Shown: positions 17,154-25,518, counted from the stretch's first letter. The stretch is DNA of 37,043 nucleotides from Solirubrobacter phytolaccae (GCF_027587195.1 NZ_JAPDDP010000075.1:1-37043), one strand, 5' to 3'. The notes: generated by a model not told the origin, from the sequence alone. Numbers and translations are program-made.

Positions 17154-17632
17154 CGGTGGTAGTCCTTCTTGCCGCCGGTCTTGTCCAGCAGCTCGACACG
17201 CTCGACGACGACGCCGTGCTCGATGCCCTTGACCATGTCGTAGATCGCCAGCGCCCCGATCGAGCAGGCGACCATGGCCTCCATCTCGACGCCGGTGCGC
17301 GCGGCGACCCGCGCCTCGCAGATCAGCGTCACGGTGCCGGCCTCGACGTCCACGGTGATGTTCGTGTCCACCGAGGACAGCGGGAGCGAGTGCGCGAGCG
17401 GGATCAGCTCGTCCGTGCGCTTGGCGGCCTGGATCGCGGCCAGGCGGGCGACCGTGAGCACGTCGCCCTTCGGCGCGTCCCCGGCCTGCACCCGCGCGGC
17501 GGTCTCCGGCGACATCCGCACGACGGCCCGCGCACGGGCCCAGCGCGAGGTCTCGACCTTCTCGCTGACGTCGACCATCCGGGCGTTGCCCTCGGAGTCG
17601 AGGTGGGTGAGCGTGCCCTCCACGGTCCCCAT
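17150..17632 (-). CDS. moaC: Cyclic pyranopterin monophosphate synthase MoaC
   Basis: 160 residues from the ATG at 17632, where the family start (MGTVEGTLTHLDSEGNARMVDVS) begins. The catalytic and binding motifs KGDVLTVARLAAIQAAKRT, LIPLAHSLPL and 'YDMVKGIEHG' (with the catalytic Lys) are present. It converts the MoaA product to cPMP. It is divergent from the moaD-moaE gene with 43 bp between starts, so regulatory sites for both must lie there. No riboswitch-like structure was seen in that gap. Confidence 0.95.
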   Translation of the reverse strand: MGTVEGTLTHLDSEGNARMVDVSEKVETSRWARARAVVRMSPETAARVQAGDAPKGDVLTVARLAAIQAAKRTDELIPLAHSLPLSSVDTNITVDVEAGTVTLICEARVAARTGVEMEAMVACSIGALAIYDMVKGIEHGVVVERVELLDKTGGKKDYHR

Positions 17633-17675
17633 GGTATTCCGTTTCTGATCACCGACGGGGGATACGCTTCGCCGG

Positions 17676-18323
17676 GTGAAGATCACCGTCCGCCTCTTCG
17701 CCGGTCTGCGTGAGCGCGCCGGGTCCGATCACGTCGAGCTGGAGCTGCCCGACGACGCCCGCGCGGGCGACGTCCTCGCGGCCATGGGCCTCGAACCCGG
17801 GCAGTGCATCGTCGCGCTCGATCGCGAGTACGCGCGCGCCGACGAGCCCGTCCTGGTCACGCACGAGGTGGCGCTGATCCCGCCCGTCAGTGGTGGCGCC
17901 GACGCGGTCGTCCGGCTCGTCTCGGTGACCGAGGAGCCGCTGGACCCCGCGCCGGTGCTCGCCGCGGTCCGGGACCCCCGCGCCGGTGCGGTCGTGCTGT
18001 TCGAGGGCGTCACGCGGGACGTCGAGGCGCTCGACTACGAGGCCTACGCCGAGATGGCGGCCGAGAAGCTGGAGACGATCGCGACCGAGGTGGCGGCCAA
18101 GCACGGGCTGTGCGCGGTCGCCGTCGTCCACCGGGTGGGGCGTGTGCCGCTGAGCGAGCCGTCGGTGCTGTGCGCGGCGTCCGGACCGCACCGGGGCGAG
18201 ACCTTCGCGGGCGCGCGCGAGCTGATCGACCGGGCCAAGGCCGAGGCGCCGATCTGGAAGGTCGAGCTCACGCCCGAAGGCCCGCAGCGCGTGGAAGGCG
18301 CGCTGCCCCAGTGGCCGACCTGA
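17676..18323 (+). CDS. moaX: Fused molybdopterin synthase MoaD-MoaE (MoaX-like)
   Basis: 215 residues from a GTG at 17676. Residues 1-74 are MoaD (MKITVRLFAGLRERAG...) ending with the sulfur-carrier Gly pair G73-G74 inside the chain. Residues 79-215 are MoaE (VRLVSVTEEPLDP, GAVVLFEGVTRD, YEAYAEMA, HRVGRVPL). Catalytic Lys equivalents are K188 and K195. MoaD must expose a C-terminal Gly-Gly to carry sulfur, so the fusion should be cleaved after G74, as known for mycobacterial MoaX. The MoaE loop after TRD is shorter than usual: the HNxGR-type residues are missing. Confidence 0.93.
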   Translation: MKITVRLFAGLRERAGSDHVELELPDDARAGDVLAAMGLEPGQCIVALDREYARADEPVLVTHEVALIPPVSGGADAVVRLVSVTEEPLDPAPVLAAVRDPRAGAVVLFEGVTRDVEALDYEAYAEMAAEKLETIATEVAAKHGLCAVAVVHRVGRVPLSEPSVLCAASGPHRGETFAGARELIDRAKAEAPIWKVELTPEGPQRVEGALPQWPT

Positions 18324-18700
18324 CGCTCGGCGAGGCCGCGCGGGCGCTCGGCGTCTCCGCCGACACGCTGCGGCGCTGGGACCGCGCGGGCAAGCTGCGC
18401 ACGGTCCGTGACGAGCGCAACCGGCGGCTCGTGCCCGAGAGCGAGGTGGAGCGGCTGTCCGACCGTCCGCAGCGCCCGCCGACCGGCGCGAAGCTCTCCG
18501 CCCGCAACCGCTTCGCGGGCGTCGTGCGCTCGGTCGAGGTGGACGGCGTGATGGCGATCGTGGAGATCGAGGCGGGCCCGCACATCGTCGTCGCGGCGGT
18601 CACGCGGGACTCCGTCAAGGAGCTCGGATTGGCGCCCGGAGTGCGGGCCACCGCGGCCGTCAAAGCGACCTCCGTGATGGTCGAACGAGATAATCCTTGA
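18311..18700 (+). CDS. HTH-TOBE molybdate-responsive regulator
   Basis: 129 residues from a GTG at 18311, overlapping the moaD-moaE end by 13 bases. The N-terminus is a MerR/excisionase-type winged helix (LTLGEAARALGVSADTLRRW...GKLRTVRDERNRRLV). Residues about 63-127 form a molbindin/TOBE domain (SARNRFAGVVRSVEVDGV... VKATSVMVER), which binds molybdate. So it probably senses molybdate and controls the Mo genes around it. Its domain order is the reverse of what a simple Mop protein has. The operator is not identified. Confidence 0.88.
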   Translation: MADLTLGEAARALGVSADTLRRWDRAGKLRTVRDERNRRLVPESEVERLSDRPQRPPTGAKLSARNRFAGVVRSVEVDGVMAIVEIEAGPHIVVAAVTRDSVKELGLAPGVRATAAVKATSVMVERDNP

Positions 18701-18724
18701 AAGTCGATCGGATTTGTCGATAAT

Positions 18725-19609
18725 GTGGATATCACCGTGCGACGCGCTGACATCCACCAGCACCTGTGGCCAGAGGCCCTCATCTCCTCGTTGGCGCGTC
18801 GCACGGTCGAACCTCGCATCACGCGCGACGGCGCGCGTGGCTGGCAGCTCGTGCTCGCGGGGGACAAACCCGCGCCGTTCGATCCCGCCGACCACGACCC
18901 GTCGCGGCGCACCGGTTTCGACCGGATCCTGATCGCGCCGTCGTCGCCACTGGGCATCGAGTGGCTGCCACGAGCTGAGGCCGAGGCGCTGCTCGACGCC
19001 TATCACCACGGCGTACTCGAGCTGGGAGGGCGTTTCGAACTCTGGGCCGGCCTCGTGTTGTCGGACGCGACGCCAGAACGGATCGACGCCCTCCTCGACG
19101 ACGGCGCAGTCGGCCTCTCACTGCCCGCGGGCGCGCTTGCCGGGCCCGCGGGCATCGAGGGTCTCGGACCGGCGCTGGAGCGGCTGGCGGCGCGCGGCGC
19201 GCCGTTGTTCGTGCACCCCGGCCCGGCGTCCGGCGCTCCGTCCTGGTTCCCCGCGCTCACGAGCTACGTGGCCGAGATGCACACCGCCTGGCACGCCTGG
19301 GCGGAGTGGGGACGGCCCGCGCACCCGAACCTCACCGTGATCTTCGCGATGCTCGCCGGGCTCGCGCCGCTGCACGCCGAGCGCCTCGCCGCGCGCGGCG
19401 GCCCGGCGGAAGCGGTGCACGACAAGCACACCTTCTTCGACACCTCCTCCTACGGCCCGCGCGCGGTCGACGCGATGCTGCGCGTCGTCGGCGTGGATCG
19501 GCTCCTGTACGGAACCGACGTGCCCGTGGTGTCACCCGCCGACCTCACCCCGCTGGGCGAGGCGGCGATCCATGCCTTGACGGTCGCCAACCCGGAGCGA
19601 GTGCTGTGA
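18725..19609 (+). CDS. Amidohydrolase-family metal enzyme
   Basis: 294 residues from a GTG at 18725. GTG 18737 is an alternative start. The metal motif DIHQHLWP (H11, H13) is near the N-terminus. FVHPGPASGAPSW gives the third His, and LLYGTDVPV the conserved Asp, as in the amidohydrolase 2 family (TIM barrel; hydrolases and ACMSD-type decarboxylases). Substrate unknown. It is coupled by GTGA overlap to the cysteine dioxygenase gene, so a role in sulfur-compound breakdown is possible but inferred. Confidence 0.8.
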   Translation: MDITVRRADIHQHLWPEALISSLARRTVEPRITRDGARGWQLVLAGDKPAPFDPADHDPSRRTGFDRILIAPSSPLGIEWLPRAEAEALLDAYHHGVLELGGRFELWAGLVLSDATPERIDALLDDGAVGLSLPAGALAGPAGIEGLGPALERLAARGAPLFVHPGPASGAPSWFPALTSYVAEMHTAWHAWAEWGRPAHPNLTVIFAMLAGLAPLHAERLAARGGPAEAVHDKHTFFDTSSYGPRAVDAMLRVVGVDRLLYGTDVPVVSPADLTPLGEAAIHALTVANPERVL

Positions 19610-20067
19610 CGGAACTGGAGCTCGAGGAGCTCGTGCGCGAGCTGGCCGAGGATCGCTCCAAGTGGGAGCACCTCGTCCGCCATTCGCGCGAGCAGCGGGA
19701 ATACGTGGAGCTGCACCGCGACGACGACGTCGCCGTCTGGCTCATCTGCTGGATGGACGAGCACGACACCGGCTTCCACGACCACGACCTGTCCAGCGGC
19801 GCGGTCGCCGTGGCCGAGGGCGCGGTGGCCGAAGATCGCCTCGCACTCGGCGGTCCGCCGGTCACGCGCGTCGCGCACGCCGGCGAGTCGTTTCACTTCA
19901 CGGCCGCGGACATCCATCGCGTGCGGCACTGCGGCGACGCGCCCGCGGTGACGATCCACGCGTATTCGCCCCCGCTGTGGCGAATGGGCGCCTACGAAAT
20001 CCTCCCTGGCGGGGAGCTTCGGCGACATTCTTTGTCATACGCCGAAGAACTGCGTCCCCTTTCCTAG
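19606..20067 (+). CDS. Cysteine dioxygenase-type cupin enzyme
   Basis: 153 residues from a GTG at 19606. It is a non-heme iron cupin. Metal ligands are H58 and H60 (GFHDHD) plus H104 (DIHRVRH), and SPPLWRMGAYE is the usual C-terminal motif of bacterial cysteine dioxygenases. The enzyme oxidises cysteine (or a related thiol) to a sulfinate. A sulfite oxidase-like enzyme sits a few genes away, which would remove sulfite made from such products; this link is an inference. The Tyr-Cys crosslink pair of animal enzymes is not evident. Confidence 0.85.
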   Translation: MTELELEELVRELAEDRSKWEHLVRHSREQREYVELHRDDDVAVWLICWMDEHDTGFHDHDLSSGAVAVAEGAVAEDRLALGGPPVTRVAHAGESFHFTAADIHRVRHCGDAPAVTIHAYSPPLWRMGAYEILPGGELRRHSLSYAEELRPLS

Positions 20068-20152
20068 TCCATACCTGAACATCTGTTGGGTCCTCTTGGA
20101 TCGCGCCCATCCATCTGGGATGGTGGCGGGACCACACGTAGGAGCGTGTCGC

Positions 20153-20737
20153 GTGTCAACGCGAACGATGGAATACGGACTGGAACGGTCACCCGACGTC
20201 GAGCGGGCCGCTGAGCGGCTTGCGCGCCCGCATGCCCGCGCCGCGTTGGTGACCAAGCGGGTCCTGGACATCGTGCTCGCGCTCGTCCTGCTCGTCGCGG
20301 TGCTGCCGCTCGTGGTCGTCGTGCTGCTGATGCTCGGGTTCGCGGGCGAGGGCATGTTCGAGCGGCGCCGTCGGCTCGGCCGGCACGGGAACGCGGTCGT
20401 GCTGACGCGCTTCCAGTCGCTGCCGGGCGGCGCCGTCGGGCGCGGGCTGGAGCGGATCGGCGCGCGGGAGCTGCCGCTGCTGATCTCGGTCCTGCGCGGG
20501 AAGCTCTCGTTCGTCGGGCCGCGGATGGTCGAGCCGGGCACGGGCGCCGGGCACACGGGGCCGCGCCGGCTGATGGCGCCGGGGCTCATCGGGCCTGCGC
20601 AGCTCGGCCGCTCAGACGCGTCCGAGCACGCGCTCGACGACGCCTACGTGGAGTCCTGGTCGCTGTGGAGCGACCTGCAGCTGCTGGTCGGGCGCCGGCC
20701 GACCGCTCACCAGAGCGTGTCGAAGAGCAGCTCGTAG
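20153..20737 (+). CDS. Degenerate bacterial sugar transferase
   Basis: 194 residues from a GTG at 20153 with GGAG eight bases upstream. The membrane segment (37-62, KRVLDIVLALVLLVAVLPL) and the later pieces RLGRHGNAVVLTRFQSL and GKLSFVGPRM match the PglC/WbaP phosphoglycosyl transferase family. In the usual catalytic Asp-Glu dyad (DELP) the Asp is replaced: here it reads A104-R105-E106-LP. The FRSM-type substrate motif is FQSL. It may be inactive. The gene overlaps the convergent neighbour by 31 bases. Confidence 0.8.
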   Translation: MSTRTMEYGLERSPDVERAAERLARPHARAALVTKRVLDIVLALVLLVAVLPLVVVVLLMLGFAGEGMFERRRRLGRHGNAVVLTRFQSLPGGAVGRGLERIGARELPLLISVLRGKLSFVGPRMVEPGTGAGHTGPRRLMAPGLIGPAQLGRSDASEHALDDAYVESWSLWSDLQLLVGRRPTAHQSVSKSSS

Positions 20738-21990
20738 ACGACGGCCTGCGCGGCGAGCGCGGCGACGAGCAACGTCGGGCGCTTCACGAGCGGCGCGGCC
20801 GCCAGGCACACGAACGGGATCAGGAACAGCCAGATCCGCTCCGTCTCGGCCTTCGTGAACCCGGCGACGGAGGCGACGGCGACGACGCTGAAGATCGCGA
20901 TCGCCTCGGGTTTGCGCTGGGCGAGCCGGGCGACCGCCAGCCAGGCGATCGGAGCACCGAGGATGAGGAAGAACGCCGTGGGGGAGCCGAAGAGCCAGAA
21001 CCAGTACGGGCGCCGGGAGGCGATGCCGACGGTGTAGACGTCGTGCGTGGCGTGGAAGGTGCCGATCGGGTCCCAGCCGGTGGCGGCGGCCAGCAGCGCC
21101 TGGGTGCCGATGAGCGCGATGCCGCACGCAATCGCCAGCTTCAGCGCGGGCTTGAAGCCGTCCCGCGTGAGGATGAGGATCGTCGCCCAAGCGCCGACCG
21201 CGAGCAGGCTCCACGCGAACATCGTCACGATCGCGAGGACGACCGCGCCGAGCACGATCCGGTTCGAGAGCAGCGGGATCGCGGCCAGCAGGCCGAGCGT
21301 GAGGAACACGGCGTCGGCGCTCGTGGCGCCGAAGTGCAGCATCGCGGGGGCGAACGCGGCGAGGACGCCGGCGATCTTCGCCGTCTTGTCGTCGAAGAGG
21401 CGTTGGGCCAGGACGTAGGTCAGCGGCGCCGAGAGCGCGCCGACGACGATGCAGAACGCGGCGAGCTTCGGGCCGGTGTCCAGCCCGAGGTAGTGCATCG
21501 TCAGCACGAGCCCGGGCGGGTGGCCGGCGCTGTGCACCGGCAGCGCGGGCACGAGCTCGGCGAAGCGGTCCAGGAAGAACCGCGGCCCGTAGTCGAGCGC
21601 GGCGAGCGTCGGCAGGTACTCGTTCTTGCCCTCGCCGCGCGGGAGCACGGCGAGCGCGCGGTCGTATTCCGTGCCGAGCCGGGCGGCGAACAGCACGAGC
21701 CGCAGCACGAGCGTGCCGACGAAGAGCGCGGCCGCGAACGGCAGCGCCTTCAGTCGCAGCGCGGGTTTGACGAGCGCGACGGCGGCGACGAAGCACGGAA
21801 TCGTGAGGACGAGCCACCACGTGGCCTCGGGGTTCCACGCGCCGATGAACGGCGGATGCGGCACGCCGAGCAGCCGGCCGTGCCCGTCCTCCCACAGGCC
21901 GACCGCGACGGTGGCGACGGCGACCGCCGCCGCGACGAAGGGCAGTGCGCGCCACGCGCCGGCGACCCGCGAGGCCGTCGCCGCGCTCAC
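20707..21990 (-). CDS. GT-C type integral membrane glycosyltransferase
   Basis: 427 residues from a GTG at 21990 with GAGGGG just upstream. About ten or more hydrophobic segments, a TEYD-type acidic loop near residue 105 and a PVHSAGHPPGL periplasmic loop match the ArnT/PMT-like polyprenol-linked sugar transferases (GT-C fold). It would move a sugar from a lipid donor on the outer face of the membrane. Acceptor unknown. Its 3' end overlaps the sugar-transferase gene end, so the two transcripts are convergent and overlap. Confidence 0.82.
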   Translation of the reverse strand: MSAATASRVAGAWRALPFVAAAVAVATVAVGLWEDGHGRLLGVPHPPFIGAWNPEATWWLVLTIPCFVAAVALVKPALRLKALPFAAALFVGTLVLRLVLFAARLGTEYDRALAVLPRGEGKNEYLPTLAALDYGPRFFLDRFAELVPALPVHSAGHPPGLVLTMHYLGLDTGPKLAAFCIVVGALSAPLTYVLAQRLFDDKTAKIAGVLAAFAPAMLHFGATSADAVFLTLGLLAAIPLLSNRIVLGAVVLAIVTMFAWSLLAVGAWATILILTRDGFKPALKLAIACGIALIGTQALLAAATGWDPIGTFHATHDVYTVGIASRRPYWFWLFGSPTAFFLILGAPIAWLAVARLAQRKPEAIAIFSVVAVASVAGFTKAETERIWLFLIPFVCLAAAPLVKRPTLLVAALAAQAVVYELLFDTLW

Positions 21991-22031
21991 GCGGCCCCTC
22001 GTCGCGCGTGGCCTGCCATCCTCGGCTTCGC

Positions 22032-22529
22032 GTGCGCCGTCTCGTCCCGCTTCTCGTCCTCGTGCTCGCCGGTTGCGGCTCGCTGTCCGAGGACGACCTG
22101 CCCGCGCCGCCCCGCTTCCCGTCGGCGAACGTGGCGCTCGTGCCCAAGCTCGCGACGTGCCGTGACCAGCTCGCGACGCAGTGGCTCAAGGGCGAGACGC
22201 AGTTCGCCGTGCTGTGCGGACGTGAGCGGACCGTCGAGCTCTACGACGTGAACTCCGGCAAGCGCGTGGCGACCGCCGGGGCGGGGATCGGCCCGACGGC
22301 GATGGTCACCGACGGCAAGGACGCCACGTACGTCGTCGACTCCAAGGGCGACGCGCTGCTCGTCTACCGTCGCTCGCCGTTTCAGCTGATCCGCCGCGTC
22401 CATATCATCGGCGGACCGTATGCGATCACGTTCGACCGTGAGCGCTGGGGGCTCGACATCACGCTGTCCGACGGGACGGTCGTGCACTACAAAGCGGGCT
22501 GGCGGCCGGTCCTCGAACGCACGCCGTAG
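22032..22529 (+). CDS. Putative lipoprotein
   Basis: 165 residues from a GTG at 22032, chosen because it gives VRRLVPLLVLVLAGC, a lipoprotein signal with lipobox LAGC. The mature part has propeller-like strands (VELYDVNSGKRVATAG, DATYVVDSKGDALLVYRR, YAITFDRERWGLDITLSDG), so it resembles YVTN-type beta-propeller fragments. No ribosome site is obvious. The 3' end overlaps the convergent membrane gene by 43 bases. Function unknown. Confidence 0.7.
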   Translation: MRRLVPLLVLVLAGCGSLSEDDLPAPPRFPSANVALVPKLATCRDQLATQWLKGETQFAVLCGRERTVELYDVNSGKRVATAGAGIGPTAMVTDGKDATYVVDSKGDALLVYRRSPFQLIRRVHIIGGPYAITFDRERWGLDITLSDGTVVHYKAGWRPVLERTP

Positions 22530-22897
22530 ACGACGGCGCTGATCGCGAACAGCGCCGCGGTGACCAGTAGCCAGCGCGTGCCGTAGCCGTCCCACTCGAG
22601 GCCGGAGACGCGCGTGTAGGTCCCGGCGCCCTTGCCGCGGATCGTCGACCAGAAGACGACGAGCAGCAGCAGCGACAGCGCGGCCGGCACGCGGATGTAG
22701 TTGATGCGCGGACCCGGCAGCGCGAGGCGCCCGGCGCGGTCGGCCACGGAGTACAGCGGCCAGATGATCAGGTCGTGGACGATCACGGCGGCGACGAGCC
22801 ACAGCACCACGTTCGACGCCGCGCGGAAGTCGAGCACGGTGATGAGCGCCCAGGCCGCGAGCGGCAGGAAGATCAGATGCGCGAGCCAGACCCTCAT
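22487..22897 (-). CDS. Small four-helix membrane protein
   Basis: 136 residues from the ATG at 22897, overlapping the stop of the sulfite-oxidase-like gene. About four hydrophobic segments are visible (HLIFLPLAAWALITVLDF; NVVLWLVAAVIVHDLIIWPL; VPAALSLLLLVVFW; WLLVTAALFAISAVVYG). No family is recognised. Its coupling to the molybdenum enzyme suggests it helps anchor or electronically connect it, which is an inference. Conserved charged or aromatic residues in the loops may be functional. Confidence 0.75.
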   Translation of the reverse strand: MRVWLAHLIFLPLAAWALITVLDFRAASNVVLWLVAAVIVHDLIIWPLYSVADRAGRLALPGPRINYIRVPAALSLLLLVVFWSTIRGKGAGTYTRVSGLEWDGYGTRWLLVTAALFAISAVVYGVRSRTGRQPAL

Positions 22898-24078
22898 GCC
22901 GTAAAGGTCATCTCCCCGACCCACTTCGTGTTGTGGACGCCCGGGAGCGCGGGGACGATGACCCGCGCCGGGTAGCCGTGGTCGGGCGAGAGGTCCGCGC
23001 CGTTGACCTTCAGCGCGAGCATCGCGTCGCCGGCGGCGATCTGGTCGGCGCTGAGCGAGGCGCGGCGCAGCACGCCGCCTTCCTGCAGGGACTCGACGAG
23101 CACCTGGGAAGCGTCGGGCGCGCCCGCGCGGCGGGCCAGCTCGGACAGCTTGACGCCCGTCCATTCCTGCGTCGTCGTCCAGCCCTCCACACAGGCGATC
23201 GGCAGCGTCGCCGTGTGCTGGGGGAGGGCGAGCAGGTCCTCGCGGGTGAACGCGGTCACCCGGTCCCCGACGCGCAGCACGAGCTGGTAGCTCGCGCCGG
23301 TCATCTCGGGCGTGATCCCGGCGGCGGCCGCGGTCTTGTTGACCGGGAAGCCGCTGTCGCGGCGCGGCGCGAACAGGGCGGTCTTGCGCAGCGGGCCGCC
23401 GATCGACTGGCCGACGTTGCCGAGCAGCAGCACACCCGCGCCCGCCCCGGCGAACGCGATCAGGCCGCGGCGGGAGATCGTCGGCTCGTCCATGTCCGCC
23501 TGGATCGGCTTCATCCACTCGCGGTCCCGACGCGCCCGGAAGACGATCGGCATCTTCACGATCACGTGGATCGCGATCGCCGCCACGAACACGATCGCGC
23601 CGTAGTAGTGCGCAACCACGAAGTTGAACTTGAACGGGTACCAGTACTGCGCGTTCATCACGCCCGTGGCGAGCTGGAAGACCGAGCTCGACACCAGCAG
23701 CGCGATGCTGAGGCGCTCGATCGCCTGCGTCGGGCCGTTGACCGGCGGCCACTGGAACAGCTTCGGGATCACCGACCACAGCTTCGCCAGCAGGAACGGG
23801 ATCACCATCAGGCCGACGTTCGTGTGCAGGCTCTGGTTGATGGCGTACAGGTAGGTCGGTGACGTCGGCCAGTCGAACGTGAACGGGAAGTCCTTGTCGG
23901 CGGGCACGATCGCGTTCCCGGGCAGGTCCGGCATGTACGCGATGTGGCTCAGGAAGCCCGTGAGCGCCACGATCGCGGTCAGCACGAGCAGGATCAGCCC
24001 GAGCACACCCGTGAGCCACGGCCCGCGGATCGGCGAGCGGAAGAACCCGGGCTGGAAGGGCCCTGGCGGCGCTTTCAC
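22894..24078 (-). CDS. Sulfite-oxidase-like Mo enzyme fused to cytochrome b561-like domain
   Basis: 394 residues from a GTG at 24078. Residues 20-180 hold four membrane helices (about 22-44, 86-104, 122-142, 154-176) with His at 85, 157 and 171 as possible heme b ligands. A twin-Arg-like segment SRRGLIAFAGAGAGVLLLG (202-220) follows. Then comes a sulfite oxidase-type domain with the Mo-ligating Cys C296 (PIACVEGWTTTQEWTGV) and the ending HNTKWVGEMTF. It uses the plain molybdopterin form. Natural substrate may be sulfite, methionine sulfoxide or another oxide. Confidence 0.88.
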   Translation of the reverse strand: MKAPPGPFQPGFFRSPIRGPWLTGVLGLILLVLTAIVALTGFLSHIAYMPDLPGNAIVPADKDFPFTFDWPTSPTYLYAINQSLHTNVGLMVIPFLLAKLWSVIPKLFQWPPVNGPTQAIERLSIALLVSSSVFQLATGVMNAQYWYPFKFNFVVAHYYGAIVFVAAIAIHVIVKMPIVFRARRDREWMKPIQADMDEPTISRRGLIAFAGAGAGVLLLGNVGQSIGGPLRKTALFAPRRDSGFPVNKTAAAAGITPEMTGASYQLVLRVGDRVTAFTREDLLALPQHTATLPIACVEGWTTTQEWTGVKLSELARRAGAPDASQVLVESLQEGGVLRRASLSADQIAAGDAMLALKVNGADLSPDHGYPARVIVPALPGVHNTKWVGEMTFTA

Positions 24079-24758
24079 GGTCGCCGTCCGAGCGTGACGA
24101 AGGTGCGTCCGGACAGCTCACGCCGATCCGTCACGTGCAGCCCCGCCCGCTCGGCGATCGCGGCCGCATCATCGGCCCCGACCCGTGCCCATCTGAACCA
24201 CTCCGACACCATGCCCGGCGCCTCGATCCGCATCCGGACGCGGCGTGTCGGCATGCCCGGCGGGTCGGTCTCCACGACGATCTCCCCGTCGTCGCGCAAC
24301 AGCTCGGCCGCCCGCTTGAGCAGCAGGATCGGCGCGCCGCCGATGCCGATGTTGCCATCGAGCAGCAGGATCGTGCGGTACGTGCCGGGCACCGCGTCCC
24401 ACAGCGAGCCGGTGATCGCGGTCGCGCCCCGCTCACGCGCGAACGCGACGGCGACCGTGGACAGGTCGACGCCCAGCCCGTCCTTGCCGAGCTCACGCAG
24501 CCGCGCGAGGTGGCGACCCGGCCCGCAGCCGAGGTCGAGCACGGGCGCGCGCAGGTCTTGCAGGATCGCGTCGTCGGTGGCGTCGGCGGGCGCGAGCCAG
24601 CGGTCGAGCGGGAGCACCTCGAGCCCGCCGTCGGCGGCCCGGATGCGCGCCCGCGGCGCGGGTCCGTCCCCGTCGAGATGCTGCGCGGCCGAGGCCAGCA
24701 GTCGCCCGTAGAGCGCGTCCGCAGGCAGCGCCTGGGCGGCCGGCTCGAGCACGGTCAC
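24075..24758 (-). CDS. SAM-dependent methyltransferase
   Basis: 227 residues from a GTG at 24758. LDLGCGPGRHLARLRELG (about 73-90) is motif I, GVDLSTVAVAFARERG motif II, and LLLDGNIGIGG the later conserved loop. It is a class I Rossmann methyltransferase, cytosolic. Its stop overlaps the start of the sulfite-oxidase-like gene. In many actinobacteria this type of gene accompanies GT2/DUF2064 transferases and the same Mo protein. Acceptor unknown. Confidence 0.88.
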   Translation of the reverse strand: MTVLEPAAQALPADALYGRLLASAAQHLDGDGPAPRARIRAADGGLEVLPLDRWLAPADATDDAILQDLRAPVLDLGCGPGRHLARLRELGKDGLGVDLSTVAVAFARERGATAITGSLWDAVPGTYRTILLLDGNIGIGGAPILLLKRAAELLRDDGEIVVETDPPGMPTRRVRMRIEAPGMVSEWFRWARVGADDAAAIAERAGLHVTDRRELSGRTFVTLGRRP

Positions 24759-24843
24759 GATGCGGCCCTTCCCGCGCGCGGGAGCGAGCCGTCAGGCGAG
24801 TTCCCGACAGCGCATGCGAGCGCGCAGCGCGAGTCATGTGCCG

Positions 24844-25518
24844 TCACGCGGCGATCTCCTGCTCGATGGTCGCCTCGGCCAGCGTCGCAGCGAAGCGGCT
24901 CTCGGGCGCGGCCCCGGCGACCGCGAGCGCGTCCTCGTGCGTGTCGACGTCCAGCAGCGGGCGCAGGATCGCCGGGGTCATGCCCATGGCGTGCATGCGG
25001 GCGAGCTGAATCTCCCCGGTGTCGTCGGTGCTCATCGGGACGCCGTCGAAGACCGACGAGCTGCCCGGCTGGAGGCCGATGCACCACCAGCCGCCGTCGA
25101 GCGCGGCGCCGAACGCCGTGCCGCCGTGGGCGACCGCGCGCAGGCCGCGGTCCAGCAGCGCCGGGGTGACCTGCGGCGTGTCCATGCCGACGAGGAAGGC
25201 CGGGTCGGCGACGTCGTCGAAGGCCGCCGCAAGGCGTTCCTCCAGGCCGTCGCCGCGTTGGGGGATGACTTCGAAGCCGGGCGGGAGCCACGGTCCGGGG
25301 TCGCCGTCGAGCACGATCACGCGGCGAGTGGCGCCGCGGGCGGCAGCCGCCGCGGCGAGGGTGTCCGACAGGGCCGCGCGAGCAAGCGCGGCGGCCTGAT
25401 CCGGCGTGAACGGCGGGGTGAGACGGGTCTTCACCCGGCCGGGCACCGGAGCTTTGGCGATCACAAGAAGTGCAGGACCCACGGTGCTTCTAGCGTGCCC
25501 CGCGCGTTCCTGGATCAC
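24844..25518 (-). CDS. DUF2064 / TIGR04282-type transferase
   Basis: 224 residues from a GTG at 25518, immediately after the GT2 stop. LLVIAKAPVPGRVKTRL is the diagnostic start of this GT-A fold family (DUF2064), with FLVGMDTPQVTPALLD and GWWCIGL later. The family is predicted to transfer sugars or nucleotides and is usually found beside GT2 enzymes, as here. Substrate unknown. An in-frame GTG closer to VGPALLV is an alternative start. Confidence 0.85.
   Translation of the reverse strand: MIQERAGHARSTVGPALLVIAKAPVPGRVKTRLTPPFTPDQAAALARAALSDTLAAAAAARGATRRVIVLDGDPGPWLPPGFEVIPQRGDGLEERLAAAFDDVADPAFLVGMDTPQVTPALLDRGLRAVAHGGTAFGAALDGGWWCIGLQPGSSSVFDGVPMSTDDTGEIQLARMHAMGMTPAILRPLLDVDTHEDALAVAGAAPESRFAATLAEATIEQEIAA

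Noticed and set aside
17632-17676. Molybdenum cofactor riboswitch between moaC and moaX
   Set aside because: The 43-bp gap is too short and shows no matching structure.
18714-18932. Small frame starting at ATG 18714
   Set aside because: Overlaps the amidohydrolase start in another frame and has no domain or ribosome site.
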